Positions 1 through 11,415 of a stretch of 64,000 nucleotides of DNA are shown piece after piece (position 1 is the first letter of the stretch; every line of letters begins with the position of its first letter). Location of the stretch: NCBI GenBank assembly GCA_964016985.1, contig OZ024826.1, positions 66,777,523 through 66,841,522 on the forward strand, read 5' to 3'. The position numbers and the translations under genes were made by a program. The stretch is from Anodontia alba (Eukaryota > Mollusca > Bivalvia > Lucinida > Lucinidae). Under the pieces are notes generated by a model that saw nothing but the letters and a program-made list of their open reading frames with translations, did no database searches and had not been told where the DNA came from.

Positions 1-119
1 AGCAAACAGTGTAGACCCAGATCAAACTGCTCCTGTAGGTAAACTTTTGGCCATTCTGTCAGTATTTTTAGACACATCTAAGGATAGTAAAACCAATTTG
101 GTAAAATTTTATGTGCTTT

Positions 120-895
120 CAAGTGCCCTCCAGGGAAAAAGTAGATATATTAAGTAGGGCTAAAAATTTTGAAAAAGTAGGGCGAAAGTAGGCATTTCAA
201 TCATGCAAAGTAGGGATAGTAAGGACGTTCTTTCAGCTCGGGGGTGGGGGTAACTTCCTATATATGACATAGTATGGATGTGCGTGCTGAATGGCCCCCT
301 TTTTCAGTGCTGCCAGGTATATGATTAGCCCCTTTTTTCAACAAAAAGTATATGACTGACCCGATTTTTCTTGATTCGTATGTGAAAGGCCCCACTTTTC
401 TGACATCCCGCTAAATGCGTATATTTTTTCGCTCAGAGATTTGTCGAGGCTGCTTGTTCTCTTGGTATTCAATGAACTGACTGCTATATTTGTCTAACTA
501 CCAGCAATAAATGGGTATAAAAATCAAAAGGGCAGTATATGAATAGGTCAACATTTCGGACGATCAAGTACATGCATTGGTCCATTTTTTCAAAGGTCAG
601 GTATATGAATGGGGTAGGTTTCGAAATACTGGCTTGCACACCCGTCCCGTACCACATTTACCCCGTTACCATGGAAAGCAAATGCCAAATTAAATCTTCC
701 AAAAAAGGAGTACAACTGAAGTAAAAATATTTTATAAACTTTTGCATCGCGGCGGCTCAGATTCACATCAAATATTTTTGAACAAAAAATTAGAGTACCA
801 AAGGGTATTTTCAGACAAAAGTAGAGAAAAGTTGGAGCACAAAAAAAGTAGAGGAAAGTAGGGCCCGCTTGAAAGCCCATGCAAAGTCCAAATAC
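120..895. repeat. Degenerate dispersed/tandem repeats at window start
   Basis: Two related blocks rich in AAAGTAGGG-type words (about 120-235 and 795-895) both end in ATGCAAAGT. Between them, about 240-640, the words TATATGAAT and GGCCCCTTTTT recur in several degenerate copies (near 270, 312, 346, 378, 536 and 600). No protein family is recognisable in any frame. This looks like old repeat sequence rather than a gene. Confidence 0.4.
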
Positions 896-899
896 ATTT

Positions 900-2060
900 G
901 GTAAAATTATTATGGTATATTCCTTATTATGGTATATAATTAAAATAAAATGTTTAAAAAAATCCCTACCTATCTTTCTCTAAATACCCTAAACAGATTC
1001 TTTATTTGGCCTTATCACCCACAAATTCAGTGTTGTCAGTTCAGATTCTAATAACGCAGAGATCTAACTGAATTTGATTTCAGATCACGCTTGACTTCTG
1101 AATTCACTGCATTAATTGCGATATATGTATAACGTCCCAAGTCAACAATATTTCAGTAGTTTAGAGACATTGCCTCCAAATTTGTGGGACTTTTACCTGA
1201 CCCGATCACATGAATTCTGGACCTGCTTAGTTTCTAGCAGCTCTACCATGGAGGCCTTAGGCAGCCTATCTATTTCGCGGGCCCCGATGAGCGGGGGCCG
1301 TGCTTTCCGAATACCGAGAACTAGTGTATGCCGGTGACAGGTACAAAGATATTTTTTTCCTAAAGATTTTTGACCGTTTGTGCTTTTTTTTTTTTTTTTT
1401 TTTTTTGTTTTGTTTGTTTTTTGGGTTTTTTTTGCGAGTCTACACCTTATGAAAAGCAAAAAGCATAAACATAACAACAGTTTACAAACTGATCGAACAA
1501 ATACATTAATGTGTCGAAGTTTTTAACGTAAAAAAAAGCGTAAAGACAATGTGTACCTTATGCACAAAACGAATCATGCTTAGCTTGTAAACAGACGGAG
1601 AATGGAGAGAAATAAAATTCGAAGTTAAGACAAAATTCAAAATGGCCGCGACCGCAAATTGTGTAGGCTGACGTCATAAGTCACGTGATTTACCATCTAG
1701 CAATTGGAATACTTGGCTGTTTTGTTGTTATTATCGGCACGGCCGTTGTGTCAATAGCCTATGCCAATTCACGGAACGCTTATTGTTTTTCAGGATAAGC
1801 ACCGAACACCAAAGCGTTTTTTGGGGCACACACTTCACTGGTCACATAGTTAGTCTATAGTAGTGCACCTGCACGCCGAACCGCTTCGCGGCTCGGGTTG
1901 GACGCACAATCACTGGGTTAGTTTAAGTTTGGAGAGATTATTACAAATTGCTGTGCATGTGAAAATCATCGCAAATCACTGTCACGAGATAGACGAGCGT
2001 AGGGCCGGTGACGATGGACTAAATGTGATTACAAAGGAACAAGCATGACTACTTGGTAGA
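900..2060. other. Unassigned sequence, no supported gene
   Basis: Apart from the poly(T) tract I see no family motif. At 1,640-1,700 there is an AAAATGGCCGCG start-like word followed by TGACGTCA and CACGTG words. This resembles a CpG-type promoter fragment or part of a dispersed repeat, but no ORF follows that can be supported. Confidence 0.4.
1383..1406. repeat. Poly(T) tract
   Basis: A run of 24 T is followed by T-rich sequence. It may be the tail of a minus-strand retroposon, but no body was identified next to it. Confidence 0.7.
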
Positions 2061-2062
2061 TA

Positions 2063-2119
2063 AAATAATAACAATAATAATAATAATAATAATAATAATA
2101 ATTATTATAATAATAATAT
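2063..2119. repeat. (AAT)n microsatellite
   Basis: Uninterrupted AAT/ATT units with a few interruptions, followed by an AAAAG-type run at 2,130-2,155. Confidence 0.9.
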
Positions 2120-2384
2120 ATTTAAAAGAAAAGAAAAGAAAAAATACAAAGATATTTCAGAAGAGAAGAATTAAAACAGAATTTCTTGGTCTCCGCTGGT
2201 CTCTACCCCTATGTTCTTCTATTTAGTTCAAGTGTTGTTTAGCTGGTCCCATGGCAAAAAGTTCATAAAGTTGGTTGATCTACTTAATTTTTAAACTTGG
2301 ACACAGTCATTTCCATAGTATGCAATAATGTTTGACACAGTCAAAGATACCTGAAGTATTTGACATTGGTCCCCTTTGTAGTGT

Positions 2385-2520
2385 TCTGCTCGTAGAGGGC
2401 GTAAGCAGTGTTGCAAACTTCATTACTGCTTATGAAGAGTCTCAATAAAACCGACCCTCATTTTCTCATCTGCGATGTGTTCTTTGTTTCCAAGGACAAT
2501 CTTTTTGACGTTTATTCCAT
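2385..2520 (+). repeat. Dispersed 270-bp-family repeat, partial copy
   Basis: This block shares GAGGGCGTAAGC, CATTACTGCTTATGAAGAG, TCTCAATAAAACCGA and TTTTTGACGTTTATT with the tandem copies near 9.7-10.3 kb (minus strand) and 49.0-49.5 kb (plus strand). The AATAAA-like word lies between the two arms of a short inverted repeat in better copies. Here the right arm is damaged (CCGACCCTC). It is probably a non-autonomous or LTR-like dispersed element. The family is not recognised. Confidence 0.6.
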
Positions 2521-2559
2521 TGGGTCATCGGTTTAAGCCATACTACCAGCGCTAGACCG

Positions 2560-3005
2560 GACCTGAAATTAAGTATCATGTCCTAGAAATCTCGATATTA
2601 AACATTACATGATATGTTTCATTAACTCATATATAGTGTATGTATGCCAAATGTTGTACTTTTACAAGTCCGTTACAGAAGATTATTATATATTCTAACA
2701 CTCCTCGCCTATATAGACAATGGTTAAATACAGTGATTTATTCTGCAACAAATCGCTGGGCGGAAGCGCGCGACGCTATCTGGCGCCGTTCCGACATCAT
2801 TTTGACACTTTGCTTACGTCAGTCTTCGTTTCCACGACGTTAGACGGCGTAACATCGTTTTTCTCGCGTCAACAACGTAAGAAATGCATGTAAACATCAG
2901 CGTTACGGTCAAAACTGTTGGCGGGATTTCTTTATTCGATAGCGGAAAGTTGGAAGAATCTGAAGGATACAATCACTTTTTCGTCGTTTTCTATGTGTTA
3001 GAATC
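2560..3005. other. No supported feature
   Basis: I see no family motif, array or terminal repeat here. Confidence 0.4.
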
Positions 3006-3007
3006 GA

Positions 3008-3168
3008 AATAGATCAGCTCTTGTGCGTGACTTGTTGAGTGATAAATCACAGTTTGTCTGTCAGTTGAAAGAAGATAAATCACTCGCGCTCCGCGCTCGT
3101 GACTTGATGAACAACTGACCTCTAAATAGTGATAACTCAACAAATCACTGCTAGAGCTGATCAACTTC
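3008..3168. mobile_element. Foldback MITE-like palindrome
   Basis: The outer arms GATCAGCTCT and AGAGCTGATC flank related inner blocks (TTGTTGAGTGAT against ATCACT...CAACAA; CTGTCAGTT against AACTGACC). The centre carries CACTCGCGCTCCGCGCTCGTG. The arrangement is that of a decayed palindromic MITE of about 160 bp with no coding capacity. The class is not known. Confidence 0.5.
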
Positions 3169-3464
3169 TTAAGCAAAATCGTATCCTAAAATGCTGTTAA
3201 TGATATATAATAATAATACATACAATAACCACAGGCAGACACACAGCCAGTAAATGACTAATTTATACATCAAATATGAAGTCACTTATCGGAAGACTTG
3301 CCATTGACTCGACGATAACCCATTCTTACAGTGAGAACCAATGCGTCGACAACTGTAAGAAACCTGTAGTAGTCTAAAGGCTACAATAAAATATAACTGT
3401 TAGATGCAAGCAAGACTCCTTGCTACTTGAGCCATTTCAAATCATAATTCTCTAAACTAACATA

Positions 3465-4722
3465 CGAGGGCGTGTCAATAAATAACCAGCCTATCCCATT
3501 TCCGATGGACCGAGACAGTCACGATTTTCATGCTTTGTTTCAATATATGTTTTATACATGGGTACAAAATTGCACATGTATCGAGTCATTCTTTAATAAG
3601 ATATTGAATGTCAAACATGGCTAGTGATGCAAAGGCATGCTTTTCATCTAAAGTTGAGTACCGTGCTGTAATTCGGTACTTGTATTTAAAAGGTAAAACA
3701 GGCAAGGAAATACACGGCGAGTTAGCCGATGTTTATGAGTCTTCTGCAACATCTTATGCTCAGGTTAAATTCTGGGTAGAGGAATTCAAACGCGGAAGAA
3801 CGTCTTTAGAAGATGAAGCCAGGTCTGGACGCCCACTGGATGCCACCGACGAAGAAATGTGTAAGAAAGTTCGGGATCTGGTATACTCTGATAGGCGAAT
3901 TCAGATGGAAGAAATAGCGCAGGCATTAGGCATTTCACATGGTAGCGTTTCAACAATCTTACATGATCGTTTAGGTATGCGCAAGCTAACAGCCCGTTGG
4001 GTCCCCTAATCCCTTAGCGATGAGCAAATGGCAACCAGAGCATTAGTATGCAGCGCCTTGTTGAAGCGTTTTAGGTCAAAAGATGATTTTCTTTTGCGTC
4101 TGGTGACTGTAGACTTGGGTTCATTATTATGAGCCAGAGAATAAAGCTCAGAGTCGTCAGTGGGTAGGGCCTGGGTCCCCGAGGCCAAAAAAGTTCAAGA
4201 CGCAACCATCTGCTGGCAAGGTGATGGCCACAGTATTTAGGGACGCAAAAGGCGTTATTATGTTGGACTTTTTACCCAAGAGAAGTACAATAACTGGAGT
4301 GTACTATGAAAACTTGTTAGACCAGCTGAGGACCGCCATCCGTGAAAAATGCCGAGGTAAACTCTCTAAAGGTGTTTTGCTGCAACAGGACAACGCGAGA
4401 GTCCACACTTGCAAAGTTGCAATGGATGCTGTAGAGCGAAACGGGTATGAATTAATACCACATCCTGCCTATTCGCCTGACCTAGCTCCTAGCGACCTTC
4501 CTATTCACAAACTTGAAAAAGGATATCCGTGGACTTCATTTCTGGTCGAGGGCAGTTGAGGAGTGGGTCAATGGAAAGGATCCTGACTTTTTCAGTTCTG
4601 GGCTGATGGCACTTGAACACCGTTGGTCTAAGTGCATCACACTAGAGGGCAATTACATCGAAAAGAAGAGGTGGATCTCAACCGGAAATAAGTTAGGCTG
4701 GTTACTTATTGACTCACCGTCG
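3465..4722 (+). mobile_element. Mariner DNA transposon with 27-bp TIRs
   Basis: Terminal inverted repeats of 27 bp with four mismatches lie at 3,465-3,491 and 4,696-4,722. Both contain GTCAATAA and GTAACCAGCC or its close variant. Each is flanked by TA (3,463-3,464 and 4,723-4,724), the expected mariner target duplication. The 1,258-bp length is typical for the family. The single transposase reading frame inside is broken, so this copy is non-autonomous. A TATA microsatellite follows immediately on the right. Confidence 0.93.
3608..4680 (+). pseudogene. Mariner transposase, frameshifted
   Basis: Transposase that would bind the element's TIRs and catalyse cut-and-paste transposition. The N-terminal part (from ATG 3,608) holds the paired helix-turn-helix region, including an EARSGRP linker and a GISHGSVSTIL helix, and the mariner WVP signature. 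An in-frame TAA at 4,007-4,009 cuts the frame just after WVP. The frame then reaches the first catalytic Asp (about 4,112) before a small deletion shifts it. The second Asp sits in QQDNARVHT (about 4,395) and the third in HPAYSPDLAPSD (about 4,480), so D,D34D-type chemistry is recognisable. A second shift near 4,495 separates the C-terminal part, which contains EEWVNGKDPDFF and reads in a third frame. Three frames plus one stop mean no functional protein. Confidence 0.92.
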
Positions 4723-4750
4723 TATTATATATATATAATGAACACACACA

Positions 4751-5146
4751 GTGAAAAAGTGTAAAAGACCGAACTGCGGCCTCTGCATTCATTTATTAGA
4801 AGGAAACTATTTCACATTTAATTGTGGAACCAGATTCAAACTCCATGAAGATATGTCATGCGATGTAAAAAACGTGATTTACGTAATGAAATGCAGGGGC
4901 TGTGGGGAAGAATACATAGGTGAAACAGGAAATTTCCTGCGTAAACGTGTCACAGTACATAACCAACACATTCGTGACCCGAAAACAAGAATGCTAAAAG
5001 TGAGTGAACACATTGACAACTGCGCTAACTTATTAGAACCGAAATATAATATTTGCCCCTTCTATAAGATGTACACAGACAATGTAACATTAAGATGGTC
5101 AAAAGAAAAACTCTTTATAAACTCATTACAGCCTAAATTAAACTGA
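4751..5146 (+). pseudogene. GIY-YIG endonuclease end of a Penelope-like element
   Basis: This frame encodes the C-terminal endonuclease region of a Penelope-like retroelement. It begins with a short Cys-rich block (CKRPNCGLC...) and continues with VIYVMKCRGCGEEYIGETGN, the variant GIY-YIG core (Y and Y-I-G-E-T-G), followed by the RKRV and H-Q-I-R-D positions. It ends at ...LQPKLN with a normal stop. The reverse transcriptase that should precede it is missing: homology begins next to the TA microsatellite and the mariner right end, so the copy is 5' truncated. There is no ATG at the start of the open frame (GTG at 4,751), so it should be read as a remnant. The 3' tail probably runs to about 5,360. 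Confidence 0.8.
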
Positions 5147-5401
5147 AACTAAATTTACTGAAAATATCGTGTTATTTGGCAAATTCGGACTTATATGTTC
5201 TGCGCAAGACGATTCCAAAATTGCTCCTGCGCAAAGTAGGAGTAGGAATCGGGACAAAGTGGGAATATTTATCATTGTACATGTATTTGTAATTAGTTTT
5301 TCTTAGGGCAATAAATTATACTTTTGTAAGCTTCTTTCGCATTTGAAAATATAATAAAAGGATTAGATCAGATTTTTCCTTTTGACGTATTTCCATCCTG
5401 C

Positions 5402-5424
5402 TGTTTTTTTGTTTTTTTTTGTTG

Positions 5425-5453
<29 letters not shown>
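5402..5453. repeat. Poly(T) tract
   Basis: T-rich run with a few G interruptions and over 25 pure T at the right side. It may be the tail of a minus-strand retroposon. A second, shorter poly(T) lies at 6,117-6,143. Confidence 0.7.
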
Positions 5454-5457
<4 letters not shown>

Positions 5458-5875
5458 GACTGAGATAGAGTTACCAACCAGTCCACAATTGTGAAATGGA
5501 AGACTCAAATTAGTGTCACAATGTTTTCCAATTTGGACCTCTTCGACGCCTACTTTTCCGCTTTTCATACAGTCAGCATTACGTTAACACGCCTAAGCAA
5601 AATATTATTATGTTTGCTGAAACCATAATTGCGGGTTATCTTTAGAACTGCCTCACTGTCATAGCGTTTCAAAAATATCCAGAATTTATAACAAACATAA
5701 ATTGCGGGTACTCATGGAGGCGGTTTATTACGGTGCCAACAAACTATGTTTTAGAGAAGATAAAAAAAAAGAATAATAATAATTATCCCTGTAAACACAA
5801 TTTTTCTCTATATGAAGCAGGGTTTACCGGTGTCTTTATTGAATGGACTTTTTAATGTGATGGAACGCAAACAAA

Positions 5876-5932
5876 GAATGAAAGAAGGAAAGAAAATAAC
5901 AGAAAGAAAGAAAGGAAGGAAGAAAGGAAGGA
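5876..5932. repeat. (GAAA/GGAA)n simple repeat
   Basis: Purine-only simple repeat with GAAAGAAAG and GGAAGGAAG units. The surrounding 5,460-6,570 has no recognisable gene. At 5,610-5,730 there are words (GCGGGTACTC, GGCGGTTTATTA) that resemble the foldback family best seen at 48,826-48,901. Confidence 0.6.
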
Positions 5933-6111
5933 CATAGCGCAAATAGAAGTTGGATTCTACCAGAATATACTTTTGGGGAGTTCATTCAGTCTAAAATGCG
6001 TTAATATTTAATTTTATCTTCATCTATTCATGCTGATAAGGTTCATATTATCCAACGCACGATTATTCATATTCTCCAACGCACGATGCGTAACGTTAAA
6101 CTTTGACATTT

Positions 6112-6143
<32 letters not shown>

Positions 6144-6582
6144 GTAATTTTCAGAGAAAATAAAACATTATATTTTTCAAAGAAAAAAACATGTGAATTA
6201 TCTGCCTAGCAGCTGATTCACATGAAATGTCAAGTCTTTTTCACTGAAAAATAAAGATATCATATTTAGAATTAAGAATGCTTGCCGTTTTATTGGTTAA
6301 CATTATCTTTTGAAGCTTAGCATGATGAGTAAAATTGCAACTGGTCTACATTATTTGCCTTCGTCCAAAAATTGGACTCAAGGTTTATATTGGTTAGGTA
6401 CAAGTTGTTATATCTGCAAGCACTTAGTATTTATATAAAACACTGTACATACCTCTAAGAAATGTGTCACACGGATAATTGCAGAATAATAAATATGATC
6501 TAAAGTCTCATGAAAATATATGTATTACTGCGGACTAAATTAATGCAAGTTTAACATAAACCCAAACTGCGTTTTACGTTTA

Positions 6583-7926
6583 ATCGGTCCAGTGGTTTCT
6601 GACAAGAAGATCATTAAAGTTTTCTGGCGGCCATGTTTTTTGACGAATCACGATTACTTGAACAATCTTGGTAGAGGGTCACCAAGGAAACATTTCTATA
6701 TAGGGAAAATAAGCCCCGCCCCCTGGCGGCCATGTTTTTTGACAAATCACGATTACTTGAACAATCTTGGTAAAGGGTCACCAAGGAAATATTTCTGCAA
6801 TGTTATATTGAAATCGGTCCAGTGGTTTCTTACAAAAAGATCATTAAACTTTCCTATATAGATAAATAGGGAAAATAAGCCCCGCCCGCTAGCGGCCATG
6901 TTTTTTGACAAATCATGACGGCTTGAACAATCTTGGTAGAGGATCACCAAGAAAATATTTCTGCCAAGTTATATTGAAACCGGTCCAGTGGTTTCTGACT
7001 AGAAGATTTTTAAAGTTTTCTATATATAGGGAAAATAAGCCCCGCCCCTCTGGCGGCCATGTTTTTTGACGAATCATGACGGCTTGAACAATCTTGGTAG
7101 AGGGTTACAAAAGAAACATTCCTGCAATGTTATATTGAAATCGGTCCAGTGGTTTCTTATAAAAAGATCATTAAACTTTTCTATATAGATAAATAGGGAA
7201 AATAAGCCCCGCCCGCTAGCGGCCATGTTTTTTGACAAATCATGACGGCTTGAACAATCTTGGATCACCAAGAAAAATATTTCTGCCAAGTTATATTGAA
7301 ACCGGTCCAGTGGTTTCTGACTAGAAGATTTTTAAAGTTTTCTATATAGATATATAGGGAAAATAAGCCCCGCTCCCTGGCGGCCATGTTTTCTGACGAA
7401 TCAGATTTACTTGAACAATCTTGGTAGAGGGTTACAAAAGAAACTATCCTGCCAAGTTATATTTAAATCGGTCCAATGGTTTCTGACAAGAAGATTTTTA
7501 AAGTTTTCTATATAGATATATAGGGAAAATAAATCCCGCCCCCTGGTGGCCATGTTTTTTGACGAATTAAAATGGCTTGAAAAATCTTGGTAGAGGATTA
7601 CCAAAGAGACACTTTTGCAAAATTATATTGAAATCGGTCCAGTGGTTTCTGACAAGAGGATCTTTTAATTTTTTAGTAAAAAAATCTATTTTTAGCTCCT
7701 GTGACCCAGATATGCAATGGACCGGAACCATTTGAATAACTTTGAAAGAGGACCAACCAAGGATCATTCCTGTGAAGTTTGGTCAAAATCCAATCAGTGC
7801 TTTAGGAGGAGATGTTCTTTAAAGATTGTGGACGGACAGACGGACGACAACGACGACGCCGACGACGACGACGACGGACGGTGAGTGATCACAATAGCTC
7901 ACCTTGAGCCCTCGGCTCAGGTGAGA
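6583..7926 (+). mobile_element. CvA/pearl-like (Helitron-related) element with tandem core
   Basis: Seven to eight direct copies of a core of about 165 bp start at recurring CGGTCCAGTGGTTTCT words (near 6,583, 6,811, 6,980, 7,141, 7,301, 7,468 and 7,635). Each also contains GGCGGCCATGTTTTTTGAC and TTGAACAATCTTGGTAGAG. They are followed by a diverged last unit, a GACGGACGACG microsatellite (about 7,830-7,880) and a terminal hairpin (CTCACCTTGAGCC against GGCTCAGGTGAG, 7,898-7,925). Core repeats, then an ACGG-type microsatellite, then a short palindrome is the known plan of bivalve CvA/pearl elements, often classed as non-autonomous Helitron relatives. Naming is inference. The apparent frames inside are repeat artefacts. 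Confidence 0.6.
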
Positions 7927-7959
7927 TAAAAGCACTACAATGAAAGTACTGCCTTGGAA

Positions 7960-8660
7960 CGGTCAGTAATGAATTATTGGGGGCGCTTAAGCTAGCTTTA
8001 CGGGATCCCAACCCTCGCCATCAGCTTTCACAGTGGTAAAAAGATATATCTGCTCGGTCCGTGTGGAGGTCTTCTAACTCATCCGTGAATCATTACGGGC
8101 AACAGATAAATCACAGATAAAGCCTATACTGAAGCAAAGATGAGGACTCAACTGAAACAACGCGTGAAGACATTTGGAGATCCCTGGGTTGTCAATACTG
8201 AAATACTGGAGCAACCAGTTAATCATCGGTGAGCCGGGAAACAGACATAAAAAGTTCCAGTGCAGACCATCTAATGAATAGTTTTTAGTCGGGACCATCA
8301 TAGTCTGAACCCCGACCCATCAGCTTGCAATTAAAGAAGTAAGCAAAGTGGTCAATCGTGATTGGATAATCCGCTAAGCAAGCAGACTGTTTTATGATAT
8401 TAATGTTATACCCCTTTCGTTTATGACAGTTTTACAAAAATGATCAGAAAATTCAGGTTTTGATACAATTTTAACAACACTAAGTCACCATACAATTCAG
8501 GTTCCGATAGGCCTTGTAGTAGAAGTATTTTTAGTCCGGTATAGTATAGAGATGAATTCTTTGTGTCGACGATAAAACTTAAAACCTTAACCTTAAAACT
8601 TTGAACGATAAAACTTATAACCTTAAACCTGGCACCTGTTGAACTGTCAATAAACAACAG
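7960..8660 (-). pseudogene. Decayed retroelement RT C-terminal fragment
   Basis: Minus-strand translation near 8,470-8,540 gives QGLSEPELYGDLV. This matches the position and wording of the fragment inside the Polinton polymerase (34,180-34,250, QGISEPEFYGDLV). Downstream residues are scrambled by stops and shifts. It is the tail of the same reverse-transcriptase family, much older here. No complete domain remains. Confidence 0.5.
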
Positions 8661-8782
8661 ACAGTTAGAGGCTGAATAGGGGGGAGGGGTGGGGGATAAG
8701 TATTGGGTATTGGCTTATTTATCTGTTCCAAAGGTTATATCTGATGAGTTTTTCAGCCTAGTCAACAGTATTTCACCCACGA

Positions 8783-8827
8783 TGAATGAATGAATGAATG
8801 AATGAATGAATGAATGAATGAATGAAA
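8783..8827. repeat. (GAAT)n microsatellite
   Basis: About eleven GAAT units followed by an A-rich AAATAAATAC tract (to about 8,900). The long hydrophobic minus-strand frames across this stretch are artefacts of the simple repeat. Confidence 0.9.
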
Positions 8828-9269
8828 AAATAAACAAAAATAAATAAATACACAAAAATAAATAAATACATAAAAACAAACAAAAAATAAAGAAAGAAGA
8901 AACATATAACATTTAAAACAAACAATTCCAATATACCCTCTAAATAAATCTTATTTTCCAAAATATCAAAAATAAAAAAAAATAATAAAGAAAACAAAAT
9001 TATAAAAAGACAAAAATTCAACTACCTTGCAAACAAATCAAGTTTACAAACTATGTTTTATTCCTACAAATTATTTGCAGGTGTATTACTCTTCAGAAGC
9101 CTCTTGAATAAATAAAAAATAAATAAATGAAATTCAATAATTATTTTAATAATGAAAGAAACTAACTGATAAATAAACCATTCCAATCTGTTCTCCAAAT
9201 ACGTCAGTTTTCCAAACTATCTATTATCTCTTCAAAAACATTTATTACCCTTCAGGAATAAACGTAAAA

Positions 9270-9648
9270 AAAAGATCGCCTTTAGGAGAAAAAGAGTAAG
9301 AGAAAAGTCCAGGGAGTGCCACAATCTCAAACCGCAGCCTTTCCCAGACACCAAGAGGAAGAAGAAACAGACAAAACCAAACAAGCGCAAATCGAATAAA
9401 CGTACGAAAAGCACCAAGACTAGCTCACTCTTCTCCAAGCGAGGTAATCGCAATGCTAAAAGGACTGAAAAACACAAGAACAAAATAACACAAGGCAAGA
9501 CATAAAATAATTCGCCTCGTAGAATAAACCACAAAGCAACAAAGAGTAAGACACCGGGACCACCGCCTTAGAACGGTCAGCAGAATAAACCACCGGGGTT
9601 TAAAGCACTTTAACAGCTAGCCAAATTCACCCTGGGTACCGATGCCAC
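9270..9648 (-). mobile_element. Retroelement 3' end fragment (same family as 34,690-35,031)
   Basis: Read on the minus strand this block runs colinear with 34,690-35,031. It has the same CCCAGGGTGAA, AAAGTGCTTTAAACCCC, ACCGTTCTAAGGCGGTGG, TTTCAGTCCTTTTAG and CACTCCCTGGACTTTTCTC words, with scattered substitutions and both ends close to those of the other copy. It is therefore the 3' untranslated end of one retroelement family. The open frames over it are hydrophobic chance frames, not genes. Confidence 0.7.
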
Positions 9649-9657
9649 TTTTAACCC

Positions 9658-10345
9658 ACTACAGATTAGAAAAGGGAAGTCTCGGTTTTATTGAGATTCT
9701 TCATAAGCAGTAATGAAGTTTGCGACACTGCTTACGCCCTCTAGCGTATACATGAGCATTTTCAAAGATACCACAATGGGCCCAATGATCCAAAAGGAAA
9801 TGAAATATAATCTGCACTATAGTAAAGTTGGGGGAGACGTTCTACCGCCGCCACACGGCACTAACACCAACTGCAGTGTAGTAAAATAAACGTCAAAAAG
9901 ATTGCCCTTGGAAACAAAGACCACACTACAGATTAGAAAATGGGAGTCTCGGTTTTATTGAGACTCTTCATAAGCAGTAATGAAGTTTGCAACACTGCTT
10001 TCGCCCTCTAGCGTATAAATGAGCAGAATTCCATTTTCAAAGATACCACAATAAGCCCAATGATCCCAAAGGAAATGTAATATAATCTGCACTATGGTAA
10101 AGTACAGGGAGACGTTCTACTGCCGCCACACGGCACTAACACCAACTGCAGTGTAGTAAAATAAACGTCAAAAAGATTGCCTTTGGAAACAAAGAACACA
10201 CTACAGATTAGAAAACGGGAGTCTCGGTTTTATTAAGACTAACACTGCTTACGCCCTCTAGCGTATTCATAAGCAGAACTCCAATTTCAAAGATACCACA
10301 ATGGGCCCAGTGATCCCAAAGGAAATGAAATGTAATCTGCGATAA
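9658..10345 (-). repeat. Three tandem units of a 270-bp dispersed repeat
   Basis: Units begin with CTACAGATTAGAAAA near 9,658, 9,925 and 10,199. Each contains (minus strand) GAGTCTCAATAAAACCGAGACTC-type sequence, in which an AATAAA signal lies in the loop of a 7-bp inverted repeat, plus an ACACGGCACTAAC and CTGCAGTGTAGTAAAATAAACG block. The third unit has lost about 25 bp inside the hairpin region and is truncated. The same family lies on the plus strand at 49,010-49,460 and, as a fragment, at 2,385-2,520. Confidence 0.8.
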
Positions 10346-10349
10346 GAAT

Positions 10350-11415
10350 TAACCCTCGTTACTACCCCCGCACATAATCACCTATGACATGCCTTTGATG
10401 TCGCTTGCTTGCACAGCGCCTATGTAAGGGAAAAAAAAGATTAGTGAGTTGCCTCATTTTAGCTTTGTCTTCTCCGAAGATAGTGTGTTTTATAAACATC
10501 CATGATGTTGTCGGATGCTTTGTTGGTTGGGACTGTGGTTTACTTTGGAGATCGTCCTACTCTGCAGTGACCTCTGGAATGACAAACAGTATGAGACATT
10601 CTCATGAAACTCGTCTATTAACCAAATACTGCTTTGATTCACTCAGAGAGAGTGTCTTTCTCCACATATTAATGTTTCTTCAACAAAATCCATAACTAAT
10701 CGGCAATGCTGTTTCCAACCAAAAGACAGCACTGTACTTTGAACCTTTGGAGACAACTGTTGTCATTATCTTCATTATTGAAATACGATGGTCTCCCGTT
10801 ATAATATAACTTGTGATAAATCTGAGAGGAAGTGCATATGCAGGAAGGAGGATAAGAGACGATATCGTCAGCATTTAGACGCTGCAATGTATCAATTAAA
10901 GAGTTTGGCTGCAATTGGTAATATGCATAACCGTAGGAAACAACAAAAGGTTGTTGGTCTGTGTGATAGGGCTTTATAGCTGATTCTACCATCACTCTCA
11001 GGATTATATTTCCTAGACAGTGACAAAATATTGCCTACGCCAAAGAAACTTCATGATGTATTTTGACTTGATCTATGGATTCATCATTCACTGACCGCTC
11101 ATAAGCATTTTATATCTAAGCACTGCTAAGAATACTGGAACAAGAAAATTACCATATGCACTATTCGTACTTTTTCTACGTTATTATTGTGACCACCAGT
11201 AACCAAACGTCTAATGAACACATAAAGCCGCGGTCAGCACGTGGTCGACTTCGCTCTAGCCTACAGAAAAATGGTTACTTTCGAATCTACAGATACTGGA
11301 GTAGAGATCAGGCTCTTCAAATCAGACGTTGGGAGATCAAAAAGTTAAAAAAAATTCTCATAATAAAGCTTAATTTATTACTTTCACCTGCTGTATAATT
11401 TGTGATGCCATTTCA
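10350..11415. other. No supported gene
   Basis: Several open frames of 60-100 codons occur on both strands, but none shows a family motif, a conserved composition or splice-like boundaries I can defend. Confidence 0.4.

Noticed and set aside
8715..9534. Long hydrophobic minus-strand frames over 8,715-9,534
   Set aside because: They arise from the GAAT/AAATA simple repeats and from the reverse of a retroelement 3' untranslated end; the matching block at 34,690-35,031 shows the sequence is non-coding.
10405..10995. Overlapping 60-100 codon frames on both strands near 10.4-11.0 kb
   Set aside because: No domain, composition or conservation signal, and the frames on opposite strands overlap each other.
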